From: Desulfuromonadaceae bacterium GWB2_53_15
Lineage (GTDB): Bacteria > Desulfobacterota > Desulfuromonadia > Geobacterales > Pseudopelobacteraceae
Length of the DNA: 8,427 nt
Direction: 5' to 3'
NCBI GenBank assembly: GCA_001824455.1
Contig: MHXL01000117.1
Coordinates: 1-8,427, forward strand
In this document: piece by piece, positions 1 through 5,261 of the stretch
Layout: each line of letters opens with the position of its first letter
Position numbering within the stretch: the stretch's first letter is position 1
Position numbers and translations under genes: made by a program
The notes under the pieces: generated by a model
The model's database searches: none
Told to the model about the DNA's origin: nothing
What the model saw: the letters and a program-made list of their open reading frames with translations, nothing else

Positions 1-250
1 TGAATGTGTAACTCCAATTTCTGGCGATTTTATCATATAGTAATTGCATATTAAACAAATAAATACGGATAGTTATAATATTTCAGGGACGACAAATTAT
101 ATGTTTACCTAATTGGTGCTATATGCATATATAGAAAGCTAAATCAGGTTGTTAATATGTCCTTTAAGTGCTAATGTTTTTGCTAATGTTTTCGCGCGAT
201 AACTCAAAATCAAAGAGAGAAAACCTATTGATATTACTGGCCTGTAAGAA
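1..250. other. AT-rich region without a recognisable gene
   Basis: No reading frame with coding character is visible on either strand; the short frames here are AT-rich and resemble no family. The region contains a 12-bp tandem duplication at 169-192 and runs into a strong terminator at 254-281. The terminator implies transcription arriving from the left, either from a gene beyond the window edge or from an unannotated short transcript, but no convincing promoter was found. Confidence 0.5.
169..192. repeat. Perfect 12-bp tandem duplication
   Basis: TGCTAATGTTTT occurs twice head to tail (169-180 and 181-192) without mismatch. It lies in non-coding AT-rich DNA about 60 bases before the terminator. 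It is probably a slippage duplication; no function can be read from it. Confidence 0.7.
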
Positions 251-253
251 ATG

Positions 254-281
254 AAAAGGCGGCTTTCGGGCCGCCTTTTTT
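254..281 (+). terminator. Rho-independent terminator
   Basis: AAAAGGCGGC (254-263) pairs perfectly with GCCGCCTTTT (270-279) around the six-base loop TTTCGG, and the T-run spans 276-281. This is a GC-rich stem with an A-run and a U-tract, so it is a textbook intrinsic terminator. The complement also ends in a short T-run (T4), so weak bidirectional activity is possible. It ends 65 bases before the small gene at 347, so that gene needs its own promoter. It also argues against any coding start further left, since such a frame would run through the stem. Confidence 0.85.
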
Positions 282-289
282 GTTTCTTC

Positions 290-318
290 TTGAAGAGAAA
301 AGTACAGTTGTTTACTAT
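290..318 (+). promoter_or_regulatory. Candidate sigma-70 promoter for the small DUF4177-like gene
   Basis: TTGAAG (290-295) serves as a -35 element and TACTAT (313-318) as a -10 element, separated by exactly 17 bases. Each matches 4 of 6 consensus positions. The predicted transcription start is near 325, giving a leader of about 20 bases before the ATG at 347. The position directly after the terminator at 254-281 is what an independently transcribed gene would need. This is based on pattern only. Confidence 0.4.
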
Positions 319-346
319 GGCCAAAACTGACACCGAGGGGCATGTG

Positions 347-532
347 ATGCTGCGTTATAAAGTAATTGAACTGGGTACGGTAACGGAAGAGGCCATTGAG
401 GAAATACTCAACGAATGGACAGCCAAGGGGTGGTGCTTTGACGGCATGCAATTCGCAATGCGCGAATCCAGCCGCCGCCCGGCCATGGCCTTTGTGTTGT
501 TTACGCGGGAGGATAAAAATGAAGAGAAATGA
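347..532 (+). CDS. Small DUF4177-like protein, 61 aa
   Basis: This encodes a 61-residue soluble protein starting MLRYKVIEL. The opening strand (YKVIEL), a helix with an EEILNEW core, the GW-F-D turn and a closing strand ending in AFVLFTRE resemble DUF4177-type proteins. These are small single-domain proteins of unknown function; the family call comes from recall and was not searched. The ATG at 347 is chosen because GAGGGG (335-340) lies six bases upstream as a ribosome binding site. In-frame starts at 251 and 317 lack such a site, and 251 would translate the terminator stem. No membrane segment, signal peptide or catalytic motif is visible. The gene stands alone between the terminator at 254-281 and the hairpin at 594-623, and appears to be transcribed from its own promoter. 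The C-terminus is lysine- and glutamate-rich. The alternative, that it is a spurious frame, is unlikely given the good binding site and protein-like composition. Confidence 0.7.
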   Translation: MLRYKVIELGTVTEEAIEEILNEWTAKGWCFDGMQFAMRESSRRPAMAFVLFTREDKNEEK

Positions 533-586
533 CACTATCCCCACCAGTTATTAGTATAATTCGCGTAGAATTGATGTGACTATATT

Positions 587-627
587 TCAGACTGATGAAA
601 AATAGACTTGACTATTTTTCATCCTGA
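587..627. repeat. Perfect 12-bp inverted repeat (hairpin) with a bulged extension
   Basis: GATGAAAAATAG (594-605) and CTATTTTTCATC (612-623) are perfect reverse complements around a six-base loop. The stem extends through TCAG (587-590) and CTGA (624-627) if the three bases ACT are bulged out. It is AT-rich and has no T-run after it, so it is a poor intrinsic terminator. It lies 61 bases after the stop of the small gene and before the transposase remnant. It may be an operator, an RNA 3'-end stabiliser or part of an element end. Confidence 0.6.
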
Positions 628-672
628 TCAATACAAACGTTTTACCAGAAAAACTAAATTGAACATGGATAC

Positions 673-690
673 ACAGGATGAACAAGATGA
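673..690. repeat. Imperfect 9-bp tandem repeat, dispersed-repeat-like
   Basis: ACAGGATGA (673-681) is followed immediately by ACAAGATGA (682-690), one mismatch apart, within a stretch beginning CATGGATACACAGGATGA. Sequence of this ATGGAT/ACAGGATGAACA type is familiar from intergenic repeats in several bacterial genomes. That resemblance is from memory and was not searched. Confidence 0.4.
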
Positions 691-709
691 AAGGCTTTGG
701 ATTTAACCT

Positions 710-928
710 GAAAACGATTATGTTTTTAATCCTGTTACCGAAGCCTTCTTCGGGACACTAAAGAGTGAGCTTGTTCATCTTTGCTCGTTCAGTTCATAAC
801 AAGACAAGAAGCGCAGAGCCGCATTTTTGATACATCGAAGGCTTTTATAACCGCAAAAGACGACATTCTGCCATTGGCTATCAGCTCCTGAACAATATAA
901 GCAGATGACCTTCAAATTGGCGGCTTAG
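710..928 (+). pseudogene. IS3-family transposase (orfB) C-terminal remnant
   Basis: This is the decayed 3' end of a DDE transposase gene, readable only across several frames. From 710 one frame reads into EAFFGTLKSELVHL (740-781), the conserved block around the last catalytic glutamate, and stops at TAA 797-799. A second frame from 802 reads RQEAQSRIFD. Loss of one base at about 831 moves the match to a third frame, YIEGFYNRKRRHSAIGYQ (831-884). Another shift then gives APEQYKQMTFKLAA and a stop at 926-928. Order and content match the IS3 orfB C-terminus, so the identification is firm. At least three frame disruptions and the missing catalytic core (first two aspartates) show it is dead. Neither terminal inverted repeat can be placed with confidence. 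It marks an old insertion directly upstream of the accessory ATPase gene. Confidence 0.85.
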
Positions 929-958
929 GGAATTTCCAGTGTCGTCTCTTGCAAAGAC

Positions 959-990
959 AGGTCAAGACTAGCCTGACCTTGGTGAGGCTA
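959..990 (+). promoter_or_regulatory. Competing inverted repeats in the leader of the ATPase gene
   Basis: AGGTCA (959-964) pairs with TGACCT (974-979), and TAGCCT (969-974) pairs with AGGCTA (985-990). The two hairpins share bases, so only one can form at a time. They lie 23-54 bases before the ATG at 1013 and after the transposase remnant. The stems are only 6 bp, so this could be chance or could be residual insertion-sequence end DNA. No clear -35/-10 pair was found in 929-1012. Confidence 0.2.
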
Positions 991-1012
991 CACAAAATAG
1001 GCCGGAGGCAAT

Positions 1013-3139
1013 ATGGAAAAGGATGCAAAGAAGACATTTGCAAAAATTGCAGAATCACTCCGCCAGTACAGACGAGCTGATCTGAGCGACTTTGAGGATG
1101 ATCTCGGGGCACATCCAGTTGATAAGCTATACGTGGACCCAATTCCCAATGACGGTATCCTTGGGATGGTACTATCCAGCAACACTACATTTGTTCTTGG
1201 TAGAAAAGGGACCGGCAAGAGCACAATATTCTCACGTGCTCAATCAGAGATAAGGGACAAAGGTAAAAATATTTCGATCTATATTGATGTCAAGGCACTT
1301 TATGATTTACTTGGCGAATCAGGTGTTCCGGTGTCTCGGATCGAAGATCGAAATATATCTGAGGATGTTCTCCGCGAGCATCTCCTACGCAAGGCCTTTC
1401 TTAGTGCAATTCTCTCTGACCTCATTAAAGAACTTCATATTGCATGTGAAAGGCTCCCGTTCTGGTCAAAGCTGTTTGGAAACAAGAAAGAGTTGATAGA
1501 AAAGGTAAGGGGCCGACTTGCTCTATTCCATATCAAGATAAAAGAAGGTATTCTAAGTGACGCAGAACTTCCTATTCTTCGTTCCATAACTCGGAAGACG
1601 GAAGACCACACTAAACAACTCCACCGTACCACGGCCAAAGCCAAAGCTGAAGTAGATGCATCACTCATAAAACTGACAGGGAATCTCAGTTCAGAGTTTT
1701 CAGCTTTGGAAGAAGCTCTTACCGATAATAAAATATACGAAAGTTACTCTGACGCAGTACTTCGTTCCTTTCCATTTTCTGATATTCTCAATGAAATTAA
1801 GCAGCTACTTGAGGAATTGGGACTCAGACGTCTTATCATTTTCTTCGATGACTTCTCAGAGATCACTTGGTCAGATCAGCGACTGTTCGTAGACGTAATT
1901 CTTTCTCCACTGAACAATTCAAGTGATGAACGCGTAAAGCTCAAGATAGCTGGATATCCAGGACGCGTATATTACGGACGTATCGATCCTGGGAAAGTCG
2001 ATACAATCTGCTTGGACTTCGCGGAACTCTACAAGAGCCACGATATACAATCTGCCGAGTCCGCAGCGATAGACTACTCGACTCGGCTCCTCTCCCATAG
2101 GTTCAAGGAATTTGGGCTTGATATAAAAGACTTTTTTGCGCAACGCCCGACTTTTGAGGAATCGATGCGGGTTTTGTTTGAATCGACTTTCAATGTCCCC
2201 CGTCTCATGGGGTACATACTTAAATATTGCTATCAGGATAGCGTCACCAAAGGACGTCGAATATCACCAGCAGACATCAGACTTGCATCACAGAAATATT
2301 ACGGCGAGGTTCTGGCGAAGTACTTTGATCGAAGAAATCGGTATGCTCTGGAACCTTTTGAGCGGAAGCTTGATCGACATAATCAACAGGAACTTCTTGA
2401 TGCTATTGTGACAGAGGCTCGGGAAGTGCGGCGAGGCATCCTCGCGAAGGAAATAGGCGGAAGCTATTTTGCAGATGTCCCAAACCCACCCGTTAGCCAT
2501 TTCTCCGTTGACCCATCTCTAGATAAGATTTTATCATCTCTTGAGTTGAACTTCCTGCTTACGCGTTATCATCAAATGCGTGACAAAGATGGTAAGGATG
2601 TTTCGATTTACGCACTTTACTATGGATTGTGTGAGAACGAGCGCCTACCGTGGGGCTATCCAACCAGCCGACGTGATGACCGGAGCTATTTCGTGCAGCG
2701 ATGTTTCAATTTTAACACCACAATTCATGAGTTCCTGGCCAAGCGGCAAACAATTCGTTGCCCTAGTTGCGGCGCTGCGTACCCAATGGATAAGCTCAAG
2801 GATTTTGAATTCTTCAAGTGGAAATGCCCTGAGTGTGATGACGGTCGCTGCTCTGTTGTCCGGCTGTCAGATGAGTACAAACAAGAGATAGCTCGCCTTG
2901 ACAAGGCACTAATGCTTGAAGAAGTGGAAATCGAGATTCTTGAGGTTCTCAATCAAGAGGACCGGAGAATGCGAGCCAAGGATATTTCTTCATTTATGGA
3001 TGTAACGTATCAGCTAATTGGCAAACGCACCACAAAACTCCAGGAATCAGGCCTAGTTGAAAAGGAACAAGAAGGAACCTTCGTGAGAAATTCGATCACA
3101 CAAAAGGCAAAAGATGTCTACTTTTCAACCCAATTGTAA
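1013..3139 (+). CDS. P-loop (AAA+/STAND-like) ATPase with zinc ribbon and winged helix, 708 aa
   Basis: This is a large cytoplasmic ATPase of unproven function. Walker A is GRKGTGKS (G63-S70). The Walker B strand is LIIFFDD (L274-D280). Between them lies a charged helical insert (about residues 140-250). A helical lid-like region carries NVPRLM (around P396-R397), like the sensor-2 arginine segment of ORC/CDC6-type and STAND ATPases. A zinc ribbon follows, with C583-P-S-C586 and C605-P-E-C608 and an extra C613. The last 75 residues or so look like a MarR/winged-helix DNA-binding domain (RRMRAKDISSFMDVTYQLIG). The combination suggests a nucleic-acid-binding switch or defence-type ATPase; the fold assignment is inferred from motifs. 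The ATG at 1013 is preceded by GGAGG (1004-1008), a close but usable spacing. The gene follows transposase debris and uses many AGA, CGA and ATA codons, unlike polA, which is consistent with transfer. No terminator with a T-run follows it. I do not recognise a gene name. Confidence 0.85.
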   Translation: MEKDAKKTFAKIAESLRQYRRADLSDFEDDLGAHPVDKLYVDPIPNDGILGMVLSSNTTFVLGRKGTGKSTIFSRAQSEIRDKGKNISIYIDVKALYDLLGESGVPVSRIEDRNISEDVLREHLLRKAFLSAILSDLIKELHIACERLPFWSKLFGNKKELIEKVRGRLALFHIKIKEGILSDAELPILRSITRKTEDHTKQLHRTTAKAKAEVDASLIKLTGNLSSEFSALEEALTDNKIYESYSDAVLRSFPFSDILNEIKQLLEELGLRRLIIFFDDFSEITWSDQRLFVDVILSPLNNSSDERVKLKIAGYPGRVYYGRIDPGKVDTICLDFAELYKSHDIQSAESAAIDYSTRLLSHRFKEFGLDIKDFFAQRPTFEESMRVLFESTFNVPRLMGYILKYCYQDSVTKGRRISPADIRLASQKYYGEVLAKYFDRRNRYALEPFERKLDRHNQQELLDAIVTEAREVRRGILAKEIGGSYFADVPNPPVSHFSVDPSLDKILSSLELNFLLTRYHQMRDKDGKDVSIYALYYGLCENERLPWGYPTSRRDDRSYFVQRCFNFNTTIHEFLAKRQTIRCPSCGAAYPMDKLKDFEFFKWKCPECDDGRCSVVRLSDEYKQEIARLDKALMLEEVEIEILEVLNQEDRRMRAKDISSFMDVTYQLIGKRTTKLQESGLVEKEQEGTFVRNSITQKAKDVYFSTQL

Positions 3140-3232
3140 AGCTAACGTCTCGTGAGTTGCAGTTATCTATTTTCTATTGAGTCCAACCGTCGCTATTTAG
3201 GTGCACGGGAACCGAGTCAGCACAAATCATTG

Positions 3233-3257
3233 CGTTGCGAAGCGGAGCTTCGCAACG
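3233..3257. repeat. Perfect 11-bp hairpin in the 222-base spacer
   Basis: CGTTGCGAAGC (3233-3243) and GCTTCGCAACG (3247-3257) pair perfectly around a GGA loop. No T-run follows, so intrinsic termination is unlikely. The spacer (3140-3361) contains no gene. It also has a weaker long-range inverted repeat, GAGCCC (3280-3285) with GGGCTC (3316-3321), and a strong ribosome-binding-like AAGGAGGAG (3298-3306) that has no start codon within reach. Together these suggest a structured leader or an element remnant. Confidence 0.6.
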
Positions 3258-3361
3258 AGGTATAAGAGGCTGAATGGGAGAGCCCGAGAGAGTAAACAAG
3301 GAGGAGAAAACAAGGGGGCTCGTCTCAACTTCGGACAATTTCCAAAAGGGTGCTTGGTAAA

Positions 3362-4789
3362 ATGAAAATATTCGTCAGCAGTGTTCAAAATGAACTGGCA
3401 GAAGAACGCCGGGCGGTCAAGTCATTCATTGAGAGTGATCCGCTCCTACGGCGCTTCTTCAACGTCTTCCTGTTTGAGAATCTCCCGGCCAGTGATCGGC
3501 GGGCAGATGCCGTCTATATCGAAGAACTGGACCGGAGCGACCTTTATATCGGAATTTTTGGTTATGACTATGGCTTCGAGGATGGCGAGGGGGTCTCGCC
3601 TACAGAGCGTGAGTTTGAACGTGCCACCGAAACCGGCAAACCCCGGCTGATCTTTGTGAAGGGCTCGGACGATCAAAACCGCAAACCGAAGATGCAGTCT
3701 CTCATCCGCAAGGCAGGTCAGCAGCTTATCAGGCGGCGGTTTTCCAGTATCCCTGAATTGACCGCTGCCCTCTATTCCAGCCTCGTTGACCATCTCGAAG
3801 CGTGCGGCGCCATACAATCCCGACAGTTTGAAGACAGACCCTGCCTGGACGCCACCCTTGAAGACATTAACATTCATGCCATTTCGGACTTTGTGCGTCT
3901 GGCCCGGAATGAGCGGCAGTTTCCGCTGCCTGACAACACCCCCGTGACTGATCTGCTTGCCCACCTGCATCTGCTCTCTGGTGACCAGCCTACAAATGCC
4001 GCCGTCCTTCTTTTTGGGCGTGATCCCCAGCGTTTTCTTCCCGCCGCCGAAGTGCGCTGCATGCATTTTCACGGCACCGAGATTCAGCGTCCCGTGCCGT
4101 TCTATCGTATTTTCAAGGAGACCGTCTTTGAGCAGGTTGATATGGCAGTGGACTTTGTTCTCTCCAAGCTGAACCGCAGTGTCGGTACCCGTGCCGAAAG
4201 CAGTCAGGCGCCAGTCCGCTACGAAATTCCTCCTGATGTGATCCGCGAAGCCATAGTCAACGCTATCGCCCACCGTGACTATACCTCCGCCGGAGCCGTG
4301 CGGGTTTCAGTCTTTGCCGACCGGGTGGAAGTCTGGAACCCCGGCACACTGACTCCGCCTCTCACACCGGAAAGCCTTCGCCATCCCCACGGTTCCATCG
4401 CCCGCAACCCCCGCATCTGCGAGGCGCTCTTCCTTGCCCGTTATATCGAGAAATATGGCACCGGCACTCTCATGATGATCCGCGAGAGCTTGACCCATGA
4501 ACTGCCGGAACCGGACTTTGTTATGCGTGGCGGCGAGTTTACAACCACGGTCTGGCGTGACTGGCTGACAACGGAGGTGCTGGCCGAGTACAACCTTAAT
4601 GAACGGCAGATGAAGGCTGTGGCTCATATCAAAGGAACTGGACGGATTACCAACTCCGAGTACCAGAAACTTGCAGGCGTCATCCGCAAAACTGCTGCTC
4701 GTGACCTTGATGATCTTGTCGAGAAAGGCGTTTTTGAACGCCTGGGAGAAAAACGTGGTAGCTACTACATTCTGGCTGGAAAGAAATGA
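3362..4789 (+). CDS. DUF4062 - GHKL ATPase - winged-helix fusion protein, 475 aa
   Basis: This is a cytoplasmic multidomain regulator or defence-like protein. Residues 1 to about 110 match DUF4062, a TIR/deoxyribosyltransferase-like fold: start MKIFVSSVQNELAEER, then SDLYIGIFGYDYGF, then SPTEREFERA (S79-A88). The middle is the helical linker and GHKL-type ATPase of RecG-like/AlbA_2 regulators: PTNAAVLLFG, REAIVNAIAHRDY (N-box E296, N300, H304, R305, D306), NPGTL (326-330) and YGTGT (G366-T369). Residues from about 405 form a winged helix (NERQMKAVAHIKGTGRITNSEYQKL is split here between a first helix at NERQ and the recognition region). Proteins with this ATPase normally begin with an AlbA_2/Schlafen-like domain; here DUF4062 takes its place. 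The ATG at 3362 is preferred over the in-frame GTG at 3350, because DUF4062 proteins begin at this point and AAGGG (3346-3350) lies upstream, though 11 bases away. The stop codon overlaps the first TGAGACAT repeat. Base composition lies between those of the upstream ATPase gene and polA. Confidence 0.85.
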   Translation: MKIFVSSVQNELAEERRAVKSFIESDPLLRRFFNVFLFENLPASDRRADAVYIEELDRSDLYIGIFGYDYGFEDGEGVSPTEREFERATETGKPRLIFVKGSDDQNRKPKMQSLIRKAGQQLIRRRFSSIPELTAALYSSLVDHLEACGAIQSRQFEDRPCLDATLEDINIHAISDFVRLARNERQFPLPDNTPVTDLLAHLHLLSGDQPTNAAVLLFGRDPQRFLPAAEVRCMHFHGTEIQRPVPFYRIFKETVFEQVDMAVDFVLSKLNRSVGTRAESSQAPVRYEIPPDVIREAIVNAIAHRDYTSAGAVRVSVFADRVEVWNPGTLTPPLTPESLRHPHGSIARNPRICEALFLARYIEKYGTGTLMMIRESLTHELPEPDFVMRGGEFTTTVWRDWLTTEVLAEYNLNERQMKAVAHIKGTGRITNSEYQKLAGVIRKTAARDLDDLVEKGVFERLGEKRGSYYILAGKK

Positions 4790-4874
4790 GACATGTTTGA
4801 GACATATGAGACATGCTGTTTTATTGCATGTATATTTTTTACTTATGAGACATTTATGAGACATGAGGGGACAT
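4787..4874 (+). repeat. Array of six TGAGACAT-type direct repeats
   Basis: TGAGACAT occurs exactly at 4787-4794, 4798-4805, 4807-4814, 4846-4853 and 4857-4864, with a variant GGGGACAT at 4867-4874. Start-to-start spacing is 11, 9, 39, 11 and 10 bases. That makes two clusters of three, each at about one helical turn. The first copy overlaps the stop codon of the DUF4062 fusion gene, and copy 3 forms the left arm of the terminator stem. The layout is like iterons or a cooperative protein-binding site. The winged-helix protein encoded just upstream is the obvious candidate ligand, but that is inference. Confidence 0.8.
4811..4840 (+). terminator. Rho-independent terminator of the DUF4062 fusion gene
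   Basis: ACATGC (4811-4816) pairs with GCATGT (4826-4831) around a nine-base loop and is followed by six T residues at 4835-4840. The stem is short and only half GC, so termination may be partial. Its left arm is part of the third TGAGACAT copy. A protein bound to the DNA array would therefore overlap the terminator region. Confidence 0.5.
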
Positions 4875-5261
4875 TGATCGGCTCATAAGGAGCATTTCTC
4901 AATTGAGCCCTAAATAAATACGCGACTTGCGCCAATAGGCTCATAAAGAGCTCAAACTGATTATCGTAAACAGGGTAAAGAGATAAACTCCCGATCAGAG
5001 ACAGTACAACTGAGGTGGAAACTATCGTGTCAAGCTTTGCACTTGGTATTTGCAAATGAAACTTTTAGAGGAGCCCCGCGTCAGACATGACTTTATGCTC
5101 AGTGGTAAATACACCAGTTTTTTTTGAAGCGTATAGGGGCACAACAGAACTCTTATCGCTGTTGAGATAAATTCCCTGGTCCTCAAATCTGTAGTTCATG
5201 ACAAAGACTAACCAACCAGAAGAACAATAAAATATATACTCATAACAACAAAGGACTCAGC
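4875..5261. other. Non-coding region upstream of polA
   Basis: I see no gene here. It contains the twin sites at 4880-4951, the palindrome CTCAATTGAG (4898-4907), and TTTGCA (5036-5041) paired with TGCAAA (5051-5056) across nine bases. The polA promoter presumably lies near its right end. TAAAAT (5228-5233) and TATACT (5235-5240) are possible -10 boxes, but neither has a good -35 partner. A minus-strand frame at 4843-5055 starts at TTG and lacks a binding site, so I do not regard it as a gene. Confidence 0.5.
4880..4951. repeat. Two near-identical GGCTCATAARGAGC sites
   Basis: GGCTCATAAGGAGC (4880-4893) and GGCTCATAAAGAGC (4938-4951) differ by one base and lie 58 bases apart start to start. 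Each contains a small dyad, GCTC-5 bases-GAGC. The first site also forms GGCTCA (4880-4885) with TGAGCC (4904-4909). The pattern resembles paired operator sites between the TGAGACAT array and polA. Confidence 0.5.

Noticed and set aside
251..346. N-terminal extension of the small DUF4177-like gene
   Set aside because: It would translate the terminator stem-loop; the ATG at 347 has a proper ribosome binding site.
938..1000. c-di-GMP (GEMM) riboswitch, suggested by TTGCAAAGAC and nearby inverted repeats
   Set aside because: The conserved core sequence and the two-helix arrangement of that riboswitch class cannot be found.
3233..3257. Intrinsic terminator of the 708-residue ATPase gene
   Set aside because: The hairpin is strong but no T-run follows it and it is 94 bases past the stop codon.
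3446..4273. Minus-strand 275-residue frame
   Set aside because: It lies wholly inside the DUF4062/GHKL gene, which has clear family motifs; the antisense frame has no recognisable domain.
4787..4874. CRISPR array
   Set aside because: The repeats are 8 bases with 1-3 base gaps within clusters; there are no spacers of normal length and no cas genes.
4843..5055. Minus-strand 70-residue frame in the polA upstream gap
   Set aside because: It needs a TTG start without a ribosome binding site, overlaps the repeat array and shows no family resemblance.
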